NCBI RefSeq assembly: GCF_036347055.1
Contig: NZ_CP108882.1
Coordinates: 806,001 to 870,000 of the forward strand
Length of the DNA: 64,000 bases
Direction of reading: 5' to 3'
From: Streptomyces sp. NBC_00820
GTDB taxonomy: Bacteria; Actinomycetota; Actinomycetes; Streptomycetales; Streptomycetaceae
Below, one piece after another: positions 54,498 to 63,367 of this stretch. Both the position numbers and the translations under genes were made by a program. Numbering within the stretch: position 1 is the first letter of the stretch; the number at the start of each line of letters is the position of its first letter. The notes beneath the pieces are model-generated. The model made no database searches, had not been told where the DNA came from, and was given only the letters and a program-made list of their open reading frames with translations.

Positions 54498-55580
54498 ATG
54501 CTGGACCAGGATTTACGGCGCGCCGCGCGCCTGGCTGATTACGGGAGCGTGAGCACTCAGCTCTCCTTGCTGAGCGACCACCGGCTCGGGAAGGTCGTCG
54601 CAGCCGCTACCCCGCTCGGGTCGGGCATCGGCGGCAGGTCGGCAGAGCTGGACATCAACGGAACGCGCGTCTTCGTCAAGCGGATCCCTTTGACGGACAC
54701 CGAATTACGCCCGGAGAACGTGCGGTCGACGGCGAATGTCTTCGAACTGCCGATGTTCTACCAGTACGGGGTGGGCTCGGCCGGGTTCGGTGCCTGGCGG
54801 GAGCTTGCCGTGCACACCATGACCACGAACTGGGTTCTCGGCGACGAGTACGCGGGATTCCCCCTGATGTACCACTGGCGGGTTCTGCCTGACTCCCCTC
54901 CCGAAGAATTCACCGACGAGTTCGGGGGCCTGGAGGGGGCCGTCGCGCACTGGGAGGGATCACCCGCCGTTCGTGACCGGCTGGAGGCCATCGGCCAGTC
55001 GTCGTGCAGCCTGGTGGTCTTCCTGGAGCACGTGCCGCACACGCTCGCCGGATGGCTGGCCGCCCAGCGCGAAACCGCCGTGCCGGACGGCGGGGACGGC
55101 TCGCCCTTCCGCTGGGTGGAGGAAGCTCTGATGCGCGGAGCTGCCTTCATGAGTTCTCGCGGACTTGTCCACTTCGACGCTCACTTCGCCAACATCCTGA
55201 CCGATGGCCGCCAGCTCTACTTCGCCGACTTCGGACTTGCCCTGAGCTCCGGCTTCGACCTTTCGGCGGACGAGTCCGACTTCCTCTCGGACCACCTCGC
55301 GTACGACCACTGCTACACCGCGAGCCACCTGCTTCGATACCACTTGCTCGACGGCGTGCGCGGTGACACGGAACGCGAAGCCTTCCTGCACGACTGGATA
55401 GCCGGCCGGCGACCTGACGACGTCCCGCCCGAGATCACGGCCATCATCGACCGGCACGCACGCCCGACCGTCGTCGTGGACTCCTTCTTCCGCCGTCTGC
55501 TCACCGAGAGCAAGCAGACGCCGTTCCCGGCCGCGGAGATCGAGCGGCAGTTGGGCTCCGGCGCCACAACTCCGAGCTGA
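54498..55580 (+). CDS. Protein-kinase-like phosphotransferase
   Basis: The 360-residue protein has a kinase fold. An N-lobe contains a Lys in INGTRVFVKRIPLTD, the catalytic loop is His225-x-Asp227 with Asn232 (HFDAHFANIL), and the metal loop is Asp244-Phe-Gly (YFADFGLAL). It is more like aminoglycoside or small-molecule kinases than Hanks-type Ser/Thr kinases, and no membrane anchor is present. CGAGGAG precedes the ATG. Confidence 0.78.
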   Translation: MLDQDLRRAARLADYGSVSTQLSLLSDHRLGKVVAAATPLGSGIGGRSAELDINGTRVFVKRIPLTDTELRPENVRSTANVFELPMFYQYGVGSAGFGAWRELAVHTMTTNWVLGDEYAGFPLMYHWRVLPDSPPEEFTDEFGGLEGAVAHWEGSPAVRDRLEAIGQSSCSLVVFLEHVPHTLAGWLAAQRETAVPDGGDGSPFRWVEEALMRGAAFMSSRGLVHFDAHFANILTDGRQLYFADFGLALSSGFDLSADESDFLSDHLAYDHCYTASHLLRYHLLDGVRGDTEREAFLHDWIAGRRPDDVPPEITAIIDRHARPTVVVDSFFRRLLTESKQTPFPAAEIERQLGSGATTPS

Positions 55581-56010
55581 TCCACGCCCTCGCCTCGACG
55601 GTCCGGCAGCCACGCACCAGCCACTCGTCGAAATTCGCCGGCCATGCGCCGTCAACGTGACTCCGCGATGTCTGTCACCGTGCTCCGACAAGCGGACGGT
55701 GATTCTTGCTGCCGCCGCGGCGGGCGCTCCAACTCCCGCCGGGTGGAGGCGGGCTTGGGCCGGCAGGACGAGCCTTATGCAGTCATCCAGTTCAGTCATC
55801 CAGTAGGTCCCACGACCGATCTGATGCCCCCGCGGGGTTTGCCCGGCCCGCACAGCAAGTGGGTCCACCCGCACCACACGCCAAATCCTGAGGCGGTTCC
55901 GTGCCCTGGACAGTCACAAGCCACCTGCGCCCTTCATGCGGGCCCGCACCGCTCCCCGGGTGCGCGCGTCGGCGCAGCCCGGTGCGCGCTCCTCCACTGC
56001 CCTTGCCGTC
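55581..56010. other. Gene-free spacer
   Basis: About 430 bases between convergent genes show no convincing coding region or hairpin. Confidence 0.5.
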
Positions 56011-56526
56011 TCAGTCGTCGGGTGCGTGCCAGGCGGCGAGGTTGCCCTCCAGGCGCTCGAGCGCGCGCAAGGTCGCGTCCTGCTCCTCGGCGGTGAGGTC
56101 GCCGATGCTGACGCGTTCGAGGTCGGCCCAGACCTGCTCCACCTGCCGGCGCAGGGCGTGGCTGGCAGCGGTCGGCTCGATGATGACGGAACGCTTGTCG
56201 GTGTCCGAGGGGCGGCAGCGGACGAAGCCCGCCTGTGCGAGGCGCCGGACGGTGCGGGTCATGGTGGGGGCGTCGGAGTCCAGCAGGCGAATGAGGTCGA
56301 CCTGGCGCTGAGGGCCGAGTTCCCACAGGTGCATCATGACCAGCTCCTGGCCCGGATACAGCCCGACCCGGCGCAGGAGCTGCCCGGCGATCATGCGGTG
56401 CAGTCGGGCCACCCGGAAGATCGCGTGGCTGATGCGTCCTCCGCTCGCGGATGTGGGCAGAGGTACCGACGTCGCCTCACCCGGCACAGACGCCTGACCG
56501 TCGGCCGGAGGTGTCGACTGAGTCAT
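56011..56526 (-). CDS. MarR-family regulator
   Basis: The 171-residue protein has an N-terminal extension of about 30 residues and a MarR winged helix: YPGQELVMMHLWELGPQRQV, then LDSDAPTMTRTVRRLAQAGF and RPSDTDKRSVIIEPT. It is divergent from an old-yellow-enzyme gene. Two copies of a shared operator lie between them. The ATG at 56526 is preferred; a GTG at 56562 would start within the operator region. Confidence 0.87.
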   Translation of the reverse strand: MTQSTPPADGQASVPGEATSVPLPTSASGGRISHAIFRVARLHRMIAGQLLRRVGLYPGQELVMMHLWELGPQRQVDLIRLLDSDAPTMTRTVRRLAQAGFVRCRPSDTDKRSVIIEPTAASHALRRQVEQVWADLERVSIGDLTAEEQDATLRALERLEGNLAAWHAPDD

Positions 56527-56547
56527 TGCCGCCACCCTTCCTTGCAG

Positions 56548-56561
56548 ATGTTGCTCGAACA
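56548..56561. promoter_or_regulatory. MarR operator copy 1
   Basis: ATGTTGCTCGAACA is the exact reverse complement of the sequence at 56689-56702. Its core TTGyTCGArCAA is a near-perfect palindrome, as expected for a MarR dimer. It lies next to the MarR start. Confidence 0.7.
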
Positions 56562-56688
56562 CCTACCAGTGTACTTCGGCCGCCTGGACCGCGGACATCA
56601 CACCCGCGGATGCCGCTTCACCGGACCAGGCATGGGATTGTGGCGATCGTCACAGCCGCTCACAGGGAATGGCGCCAGGGCTTTTATT

Positions 56689-56702
56689 TGTTCGAGCAAC
56701 AT
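56689..56702. promoter_or_regulatory. MarR operator copy 2
   Basis: TGTTCGAGCAACAT is identical in inverse to copy 1. It lies about 130 bases before the reductase start, where it could repress the reductase promoter. Confidence 0.7.
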
Positions 56703-56834
56703 AGTTCGTGGTCTCAGCAGAAAAGAACGTGACACCGCGGGCCTGCCGGGTCGCACGGTGTCGTGCGACCCAGTGCCACCGGACGAAGTCCGGCCGGCTT
56801 CCACACAGCGCTACTCACCGATGAAGGCCATGAG

Positions 56835-57902
56835 ATGACTTCTGCGTTCGATCCGATCGACCTGGGCGGCAAGCGCCTGGCCAACCGCATCGCGATGGCC
56901 CCCATGACCCGCAGTCGCGCCTACGGCCCTGGCGCGAGCCCGACGGCCGCGATGACGACCTACTACACCCAGCGGGCCGGCGCGGGCCTGCTCATCACCG
57001 AGGGCGCCCAGCCGTCGGTGATCGGCCAGGGCTACACCAACACCCCCGGCCTGCACTCGGCCGAGCAGGTCGAGGCGTGGCGGGAGGTGACCGACGCGGT
57101 GCACCGTGAGGGCAGTGTGATCTACGCGCAGCTGCTGCACACCGGCCGTATCGGGCACCCCAGCCTGCTCCCCGACGGCATGTTTCCCGTCGGCCCTTCG
57201 CCGGTCGCCGCGTCTGGACAGGTGTTCACCCAGGACGGCATGCGGGACTTCGTCACCCCCGTCGAGCTGACCGAGGCCGCCATCACCGAGACCATCGAGG
57301 ACTTCGCGCGGGCCGCGCGCAACGCGATCGCCGCCGGCTTCGACGGCGTCGAACTGCACGGAGCCAACGGCTACCTGATCCACCAGTTCCTGTCCACCAA
57401 CGCCAACCGGCGCACCGACGGCTGGGGCGGGTCGGTCCAGGGCCGCATCCGTTTCGCCGTCGAGCTCGCCCGTGCGGTCGCCGACGCCATCGGAGCTCAT
57501 CGCGTGGGCCTGCGGGTCTCCCCGGCCGGCGTCTTCAACGACATCACGGAAGACGGCTACCGCGACACCTACCTGGCCCTGGTCGAGGCGCTGGAGCCGA
57601 TCGACCTGGCCTACCTGCATGTCATGGAGAGCGGGGACCGGGAACTCACCTCGGCGCTGCGAAAGAGTTTCAGCGGCACCTTCATCCTCAACCCCCACAC
57701 GCCCGGCTCCATGACCGGCCTTGACGATCTCGCCCTGATCGAGGACGGCACCGCCGACATCATCAGCTTCGGCGCCCTGTTCCTGGCCAACCCCGACCTG
57801 CCCGCCCGCCTGGCCGCCGGTGGCCCGTTCAACACCCCTGACCGTGCTACCTATTACGGCGGCGACGAACGCGGATACACCGACTACCCGACCCTCGGCT
57901 GA
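56835..57902 (+). CDS. Old-yellow-enzyme family flavin reductase
   Basis: The 355-residue protein has the OYE barrel. It begins DPIDLGGKRLANRIAMAPMT, carries the active-site VELHGANGYLIHQFL (His/Asn pair) and the NRRTDGWGGSVQGRIRF loop, and ends with FGALFLANPDLPARL. It should reduce activated alkenes or nitro compounds with NAD(P)H and FMN. Its control by the adjacent MarR suggests induction by electrophiles. Confidence 0.93.
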   Translation: MTSAFDPIDLGGKRLANRIAMAPMTRSRAYGPGASPTAAMTTYYTQRAGAGLLITEGAQPSVIGQGYTNTPGLHSAEQVEAWREVTDAVHREGSVIYAQLLHTGRIGHPSLLPDGMFPVGPSPVAASGQVFTQDGMRDFVTPVELTEAAITETIEDFARAARNAIAAGFDGVELHGANGYLIHQFLSTNANRRTDGWGGSVQGRIRFAVELARAVADAIGAHRVGLRVSPAGVFNDITEDGYRDTYLALVEALEPIDLAYLHVMESGDRELTSALRKSFSGTFILNPHTPGSMTGLDDLALIEDGTADIISFGALFLANPDLPARLAAGGPFNTPDRATYYGGDERGYTDYPTLG

Positions 57903-58027
57903 CGATGAACCAAGGCGCCCGTCCGAACCGTTCCGGCCTCCGCCGGTCTCGGACCGGCGCCGGTGGCCGGCACCGCACACACGTGTGCCGGCCTCCCGCC
58001 GAAACCCGTGGGACCGTTCGGCCCAAC

Positions 58028-58066
58028 GCGGACGCCCCGCGCGCCAGTTGCCCGCGGGGCGTCCGC
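58028..58066. terminator. Perfect 14-bp hairpin terminator
   Basis: GCGGACGCCCCGCG (58028-58041) pairs with CGCGGGGCGTCCGC (58053-58066), between the reductase gene and the convergent secreted-protein gene. Confidence 0.8.
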
Positions 58067-58146
58067 GCCCGTCCCGCGCGGCTGACCGACTGGCTCACCG
58101 GCGAGCGGCTGATGCAGGCGCGGGACGCCACCGACGGTGCGGGTCC

Positions 58147-58551
58147 TCAGGTCGGGTCGGGGACGTGGGACCAGCCGGTCCAGTTGCCCTGACTGTCGCG
58201 CAGGTCCCACCACAGCCAGTCATCGGTTCCCTTGAGGACGATGGCGAAGAGGTAGGAGCCCACCTGCTGTGTACGGATCGTGACGCCGCTCCGCCACTCG
58301 CCGCCCATGGACTGCCACGACGTCCAGCCTCCGGAGGAGGTCGTCCAGCGCGTCCACACGGCCTTGTCGGTGCCGATCGCGAATTCCTGCAGCGTGCCGT
58401 CGGGAAGCGTCGTACGGGTCACGCCGTACTCGCAGATGACGGTTCCGCCCCCGACGTTGCAGTAACTGAGCGCCTGCGCCGGGGTGGCGGCCGTCACTGC
58501 CACACCCGCGACGACGGCGGCCGTGAGGAGAGCTGCCTTGATCCTCTTCAT
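58147..58551 (-). CDS. Small secreted lectin-like protein
   Basis: The 134-residue preprotein has a signal peptide (KRIKAALLTAAVVAGVAVTA, cleavage AQA). The mature part has two cysteines near its start and repeated Trp-rich strands (TRWTTSSGGWTSWQSMGG, then DDWLWWDLRDSQGNWTGWSH). These resemble the blades of PLL/fucose-lectin-like propellers, but only about two blades are present. It may bind sugars outside the cell. AAAGGG precedes the ATG at 58551. Confidence 0.7.
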   Translation of the reverse strand: MKRIKAALLTAAVVAGVAVTAATPAQALSYCNVGGGTVICEYGVTRTTLPDGTLQEFAIGTDKAVWTRWTTSSGGWTSWQSMGGEWRSGVTIRTQQVGSYLFAIVLKGTDDWLWWDLRDSQGNWTGWSHVPDPT

Positions 58552-59025
58552 CCTGAAATCCCTTTGCTTGCTCGAACGTCGTGCCGGTGAACCGACGTTC
58601 ATACTCTCCAGGCCACCGCTGACGTCCGGCTGACGTACCGCTTACGCCGCGCACGTGGTCCAGCGAGACCGTCCACGCGACCACCGACTTCCGCCGAGCC
58701 GCCGACGCCCCGGAGATCGCGTCCCGGACCCTCGAAGTGGCCCACGCGAGCGTTGCCCCGCCGCCCGCAGGCGGGCCGGTCCACGGCGCGTGGAGGCCCC
58801 GTGACGGCCGGGTACTCCGCGTCGATCACGGCCTGCCGGGCGGCGCACGTCATGCCCAGCACGTGCTCGGCCGTCGTACCCCGCGGTGGGCGAAGTCCGG
58901 TGCAGTGGCGCCTGCTTGCGTTCCAGCGGGTCGTGCGACCGGTGAACCCGCTCACGTTCTCCGGCATGTGGTCAGCCGTCCCCTACGATCAAGATCGTCA
59001 TCGCGTTCGACCAGGAGAGCAGGCC
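58552..59025. other. Gene-free spacer
   Basis: The 470 bases upstream of the HAD gene have no convincing reading frame. AGGAG at 59012-59016 serves the downstream gene. Confidence 0.5.
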
Positions 59026-59757
59026 ATGACCACTCTGATCGTCTTCGACATCGACGGCACCCTGCTGCGCAGTGTCGCCCCCCACCAGGCCGCTTTCCTA
59101 GGCGCGTTGCGCGACTGCGGGCTCACGGAGATCGATTCCGGGTGGGGCGGTTACGCCCACCACACGGACTCGTGGATCTTCCGTCAGGTCTTCCGGCGCA
59201 ACACGGGCCGGCTCCCGGACGAGGCCGAGACCCAGAAGTTCGCCGACCGGCTGTACGAACGCTTCCTGGCCGCCACCGAGCGCGAGGCCGTCGAGCAGAT
59301 ACCCGGCGCGGCCGCCTTCCTGCGGTCCCTGGCCGAGTCCGACGCGTACACGGTGGCGTTCGCGACCGGTGGCATGCGGGAGGTCACCGCCGCGAAGCTG
59401 GCACCGCTGGGCGTGGCCGGCCCGGTGTCCACCGCCAGCGACCACACCTTCCGCGAGCACGTGGTGCGGGAGGCCATCCACCAGGCGGGCGACGGCTTCG
59501 ACCGGGTCGTCTGTGTGGGCGACGGGCCGTGGGACGTGCGTGCCGCGGTCGCCACCGGCAGCCAGTTCATCGGCATCGGCGAGTCCACGGCGCCGTTCGG
59601 CGAGTGGTTCCCCCGCACGCGTCTGTTCGGCTCGTTCGACGAGATCGACCCCGCCGCCGACTTCACCCTCGCCCCACCGGTGGGACAGGTCGCAGCGGAG
59701 CCGGACGCCGACAAGGCGTTCAGCGCCCGCCCGGCGCCCTGCGTCTGCTGGAACTGA
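59026..59757 (+). CDS. HAD-superfamily phosphatase
   Basis: The 243-residue protein has all HAD motifs: FDIDGTLL (motif I), TVAFATGGMREVTAAKL (II), and VVCVGDGPWDVRAAVATG (IV). It looks like a phosphoglycolate-phosphatase-type enzyme with an alpha-helical cap. The substrate is unknown. It ends with CVCWN. Confidence 0.87.
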   Translation: MTTLIVFDIDGTLLRSVAPHQAAFLGALRDCGLTEIDSGWGGYAHHTDSWIFRQVFRRNTGRLPDEAETQKFADRLYERFLAATEREAVEQIPGAAAFLRSLAESDAYTVAFATGGMREVTAAKLAPLGVAGPVSTASDHTFREHVVREAIHQAGDGFDRVVCVGDGPWDVRAAVATGSQFIGIGESTAPFGEWFPRTRLFGSFDEIDPAADFTLAPPVGQVAAEPDADKAFSARPAPCVCWN

Positions 59758-59765
59758 CCGCTCGC

Positions 59766-59975
59766 TCAGATCGACGCTCCGGCCCGCTCGGCCACCACAC
59801 GGCACAGCCGCTCGAAGCGGCCGGGGCTCATGAGACTCGTCGTCGGCAGCCGGGCGCCGGACTCCTCCTCGACGGCGAGGACGGTCTGGATCTGTCCGAG
59901 TGAGTCCCCCTCGCCCGGGGTGAGCCCGGCCCCGCCGTCGCACACGTTCACTCCGGGCCCGAGGACGCTGCGCAC
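59766..59975 (-). CDS. Putative carrier-protein-like small ORF
   Basis: The 69-residue frame reads VRSVLGPGVNVCDGGAGLTP, then GEGDSLGQIQTVLAVEEESG and a helical end (FERLCRVVAERAGA). The GDSLGQIQ motif, followed by an EEE-type helix, looks like an acyl-carrier core with the DSL phosphopantetheine serine, but helix 1 seems short or missing. Start GTG at 59975. No biosynthetic partner is adjacent. It could be a fragment or a stand-alone carrier. Confidence 0.45.
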   Translation of the reverse strand: MRSVLGPGVNVCDGGAGLTPGEGDSLGQIQTVLAVEEESGARLPTTSLMSPGRFERLCRVVAERAGASI

Positions 59976-60299
59976 GGCCGCCTCGACGACTCCGTCGGAC
60001 CGGGGCAGGAGTACCCAGGACAGGACTGCCCGGGTGAAGGCCCGCCGACGTCGACGGGGCGACTACGTCCGGCCCGGCGCGGCAGCCCACGGACCGACTT
60101 CCGGGTGACCGGCAGAGGGAGCGGCACAGGGGCTGACAGCGGGCCGGAACAGTCCGAGCTGCGGCACGCCCACCAGACGGGTGGTGGCGCGATGAGCAGC
60201 CCCGGCCGGCGGCGTCGCCTCTTCAGCGTTCTCGCACGACCCCCCGTTGCGCCTTCGGAAGTACGGCCCCGGCACGCACGCCGCGTCCCGCGGGCGACT
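59976..60299. other. Gene-free spacer
   Basis: The 320 bases upstream of the carrier-like ORF and downstream of the MarR gene contain no clear feature. Confidence 0.45.
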
Positions 60300-60743
60300 T
60301 CAGGAGTGGTCGGCGACGGGCTGCGCTTGGAAGACGCGCTCCAGCAGCGCGTACAGCGCCTCCCGCTCCTGCTCGTCGAGTCGGTTCAGGCCGTCGAGCG
60401 TGTGGTGCATCTTCCCGCGGATCACGTCGATGACCCGCTCGCCCTCGGGAGTGAGGACGACGTTCTTGACGCGCCGGTCGGAGGGGCTCGGCTCGCGGCG
60501 CACCAGCCCGCGCTTCTCCAGGCGGCCGACGATCCCGGTCATGTTGGAGGCGTCACAGGTCAGGGTGGCAGCGAGCACACTCATCGAGGCGGGTTCCCGG
60601 CGCAGCACGTTCAGTGTCTTGCCCTGGCTGGCCGTGAGGTGCTCGCTCGCGGCGGCGACCGTGAAGTCGCCGTAGTACGAGGCAAGCGAGACGGAGAGCA
60701 GCTCCATGAGCTGGGCGCGGCCGACGTGGGGGGATGCCGTCAT
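60300..60743 (-). CDS. MarR-family regulator
   Basis: The 147-residue protein has a MarR winged helix: SEHLTASQGKTLNVLRREPA, then CDASNMTGIVGRLEKRGLVR and RREPSPSDRRVKNVVLTPEG. The divergent gene encodes a DHA2-type exporter. TTGA-N5-TCAA palindromes lie in the spacer. The ATG at 60743 is preferred to a GTG nine bases upstream. Confidence 0.9.
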   Translation of the reverse strand: MTASPHVGRAQLMELLSVSLASYYGDFTVAAASEHLTASQGKTLNVLRREPASMSVLAATLTCDASNMTGIVGRLEKRGLVRREPSPSDRRVKNVVLTPEGERVIDVIRGKMHHTLDGLNRLDEQEREALYALLERVFQAQPVADHS

Positions 60744-60767
60744 GCGCTTCACCCTACGCCTCGAAAC

Positions 60768-60797
60768 TTGACGATCTCAAATATCGGCGGCTACGGT
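60768..60797 (+). promoter_or_regulatory. Candidate exporter promoter overlapped by MarR operator 1
   Basis: TTGACG (60768-60773) and TACGGT (60792-60797) are 18 bases apart. The palindrome TTGA-CGATC-TCAA (60768-60780) covers the -35 box, which would permit repression. Confidence 0.5.
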
Positions 60798-60809
60798 CCC
60801 GACCGTTAC

Positions 60810-60822
60810 TTGATGTTCTCAA
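60810..60822. promoter_or_regulatory. MarR operator 2
   Basis: TTGA-TGTTC-TCAA repeats the same TTGA-N5-TCAA palindrome 42 bases downstream of the first, between the candidate promoter and the exporter gene. Confidence 0.6.
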
Positions 60823-60873
60823 TCTTCGATGTTCTGAAATAGATCGTCGAGGTCTCACTCAGGAAGAGATTCC

Positions 60874-62394
60874 GTGTCTCACGAACAGCACACGGCGGCC
60901 CGACGACCTTCGGCGGACACCGCGGTCGTCCTGGTGCTCGGGCTTGCCGCGATGGTCGTCTCGATGATGCAGACCCTGGTCGTCCCGATCCTGGGCATCG
61001 TCCAGAGCGACCTGCGGGCCACCACGGCGAATGTCAGCTGGGTGACCACCGCCACGCTTCTGTCGGCGGCCGTCTTCACCCCGCTGCTCGGCCGCTTCGG
61101 TGACCAGCACGGCAAGAAGCCCACCCTCGTCGGCGTACTGCTCGTGATGATCGCGGGCTCGGTGCTCGCCGCCACCACCACCTCGTTGACCTGGCTGATC
61201 GTCGGCCGGGTGATGCAGGGAGCGGCAACCGCGATCTTCCCGCTCGCCCTCTCCATCCTGCGCGAGGAGATCAAGCCGGAGAAGCTGCACGGTGCCATGG
61301 CCCTGGTCAGCGGAACGCTCGCGTTCGGCAGCGGACTCGCGCTGGTCGGCGCGGGGCTCCTCACCCGCGGCTCGGACCCCGACTACCACCGGGTCTTCTG
61401 GCTCGCGGTGGTGCTCGCGGTCGTCGCGCTGGCAGGTGTGCTGTTCGCGGTGCCCGCTTCCCGGACGAAGACGGGTGGGCGCACGGACTGGCTGGGCGCG
61501 CTCACCCTGGCGGCGCTGCTCGTCCTGCTGCTTCTGCCCATCTCGCAGGGGCACACGTGGGGCTGGACGTCCGGCCGTACCCTCGGCTGCTTCGCCGCGA
61601 TGGTCGTGACGACCGGTCTGTGGGTCCTCGCCGAGAGCCGTGTCAAGGAACCCATGGTGGACATGAGGATGTTCGTCCACCGGCCCGTTCTCTTCACCAA
61701 CCTCGCCGGGCTGCTGCTCGGGTTCGCGATGTTCGCCCAGTTCATCGGCGTCTCGTACCTCGTCCAGGTCCCCGAGAGGATCGCGGGCTACGGCTTCGGC
61801 GCCTCCGTGCTCGCGGCGTCCGTCGTGTACCTGCTTCCGACCACGCTCGTCTCGCTCCTGGGCTCCCAGTTCGGCGGCGTTCTGGTGCGCCGGCTCGGCG
61901 CGCGCGTCACTCTGGCCGCCGGGGCCTGCTTCGGCGTGGTCGGCTTCACGTGGCTGAGCGCCGCGCACGACACGACCGCCTCGGTGATCGGCGCGGGCAT
62001 GGTCATCGGTCTGGCGATCAGCTTCGGTTACGCCGCGATGCCGGCGCTCATCGTCGCCAGCGTCCCTCCCCACCAGTCCGGTATCGCCAACGGCATCAAC
62101 TCCATCTCCCGCTCGGTCGGCAGCGCCGTCGCGAGCGCGGTGATCACCTCGTTGCTGGCGTCGAAGACCATCCCGCTCCCGAAGGGGATGCCCGCACTCC
62201 CCCAGGAGAGCCAGTTCACGCTGAGCTTCGAGATCGCCGGCGTGGCGTTCGGCCTGGTCGTCCTCGTCGCCCTGACCGGGATCAAGGCGACGCACGCTCC
62301 TCGTACGCCGGTCCTCCGCAAGGCCGAGGCCGAGGCTGTGGCCTCCGGCACGCCGGAAGTCTCGGAGCCGGAACCCCGTACCGAACTCGTGTGA
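60874..62394 (+). CDS. DHA2-type MFS drug exporter
   Basis: The 506-residue protein has about 14 membrane helices of the DHA2 proton-antiporter family. Characteristic stretches are VSWVTTATLLSAAVFTPLLG, GRFGDQHGKKPTLVGVLLVM and IVGRVMQGAATAIFPLALS. It should export drugs or other toxic compounds. The hydrophilic tail of about 30 residues is typical. CAGGAAG precedes the GTG. It is controlled by the divergent MarR gene by inference. Confidence 0.92.
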   Translation: MSHEQHTAARRPSADTAVVLVLGLAAMVVSMMQTLVVPILGIVQSDLRATTANVSWVTTATLLSAAVFTPLLGRFGDQHGKKPTLVGVLLVMIAGSVLAATTTSLTWLIVGRVMQGAATAIFPLALSILREEIKPEKLHGAMALVSGTLAFGSGLALVGAGLLTRGSDPDYHRVFWLAVVLAVVALAGVLFAVPASRTKTGGRTDWLGALTLAALLVLLLLPISQGHTWGWTSGRTLGCFAAMVVTTGLWVLAESRVKEPMVDMRMFVHRPVLFTNLAGLLLGFAMFAQFIGVSYLVQVPERIAGYGFGASVLAASVVYLLPTTLVSLLGSQFGGVLVRRLGARVTLAAGACFGVVGFTWLSAAHDTTASVIGAGMVIGLAISFGYAAMPALIVASVPPHQSGIANGINSISRSVGSAVASAVITSLLASKTIPLPKGMPALPQESQFTLSFEIAGVAFGLVVLVALTGIKATHAPRTPVLRKAEAEAVASGTPEVSEPEPRTELV

Positions 62395-62521
62395 CCCTGC
62401 TCCACGCAGCACCGCCGGCCGCAGCCCGTACTCGTCAGATGTCCCGAGTCGGTGCCGCGGCCGGCTCCCTTCGTCTCTGAACCCGCTCTGAACCCGCAGC
62501 TTCTTTGAAAGGCCTGTCCCG

Positions 62522-63319
62522 ATGAAGACGCCCGACCACACCGACCACGCGTCCGCTGTCACCTCGGTCGATCACCGCGCGGCGATCGCGGCGGAGACCG
62601 CCCGGTTCGTCGCGGTCGTGAACGACGCCGACCTGGACACGGCCGTGCCCGGCTGCCCCGGCTGGACCCTGGCCGAACTCGTCAGGCACACGGGCAGCGT
62701 CCAGCGCTGGTTCTCGGTCCTGTTGCGGGCACGCGTCCAGGAACCGCCGCGCAGCCGTGACGTCGACCTTCACCTCCCGGATCAGGCGGCCGGATACGCC
62801 GACTGGCTGGCCGAGAGCGCGACCGTGGCCGCGGACGCCTTCGCGGTCACCGACCCGGACCTGCCGATGTGGGCGTGGGGCGCCGACCAGCACGCCCGCT
62901 TCTGGGCACGCCGGATGCTCTTCGAGACCCTGCTGCACCGGGTCGACGCCGAACTCGCACTCGGACTGCGGCCTTCGATCGACCGCTCGCTCGCCGTCGA
63001 CGGGATCGACGAGTTCCTCGTCAACCTGCCCTCCGCCACCTTCTTCGCCCCCAAGGTGTCCGAGCTGCGCGGAGCCGACAGGACCATCCGCTTCCACACG
63101 ACGGACGGGGACGAGGCCTGGCTCGTGCGCCTGCGGCCCGACGGTTTCGGGATCGACCCGGCCCACCCGGCCACGGTCACCGCCGACGCGACCGTCCGGG
63201 GAACCGCGGCCGACCTGCTCCTGCTCGTCTACGGCCGCCTGCCCTACACGGCCAAGTCCCTTGCCCACGAGGGGGATGAACAGTTGCTGACCCACTGGTT
63301 CGCCCATTCGTCCTTCTGA
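62522..63319 (+). CDS. Maleylpyruvate-isomerase/DinB-like, probable mycothiol-dependent protein
   Basis: The 265-residue protein has an N-terminal DinB_2/MDMPI helical bundle: VNDADLDTAVPGCPGWTLAE, LVRHTGSVQRWFSVLL and HARFWARRMLFETLLHRVDA, with the conserved metal-binding histidines. The C-terminal MDMPI domain has TVRGTAADLLLLVYGRLPYT. Members use mycothiol in isomerisation or detoxification. It follows the exporter by 127 bases and may share its regulation. Confidence 0.87.
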   Translation: MKTPDHTDHASAVTSVDHRAAIAAETARFVAVVNDADLDTAVPGCPGWTLAELVRHTGSVQRWFSVLLRARVQEPPRSRDVDLHLPDQAAGYADWLAESATVAADAFAVTDPDLPMWAWGADQHARFWARRMLFETLLHRVDAELALGLRPSIDRSLAVDGIDEFLVNLPSATFFAPKVSELRGADRTIRFHTTDGDEAWLVRLRPDGFGIDPAHPATVTADATVRGTAADLLLLVYGRLPYTAKSLAHEGDEQLLTHWFAHSSF

Positions 63320-63367
63320 GAAGCCGGACGGGCTTCGTCCGGTGCGCGAGCGGCGGGCCTTTCGCGC

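Noticed and set aside
58599..58967. A 122-codon minus-strand frame upstream of the HAD gene
   Set aside because: No start signal, composition typical of shadows, and no recognisable motif.
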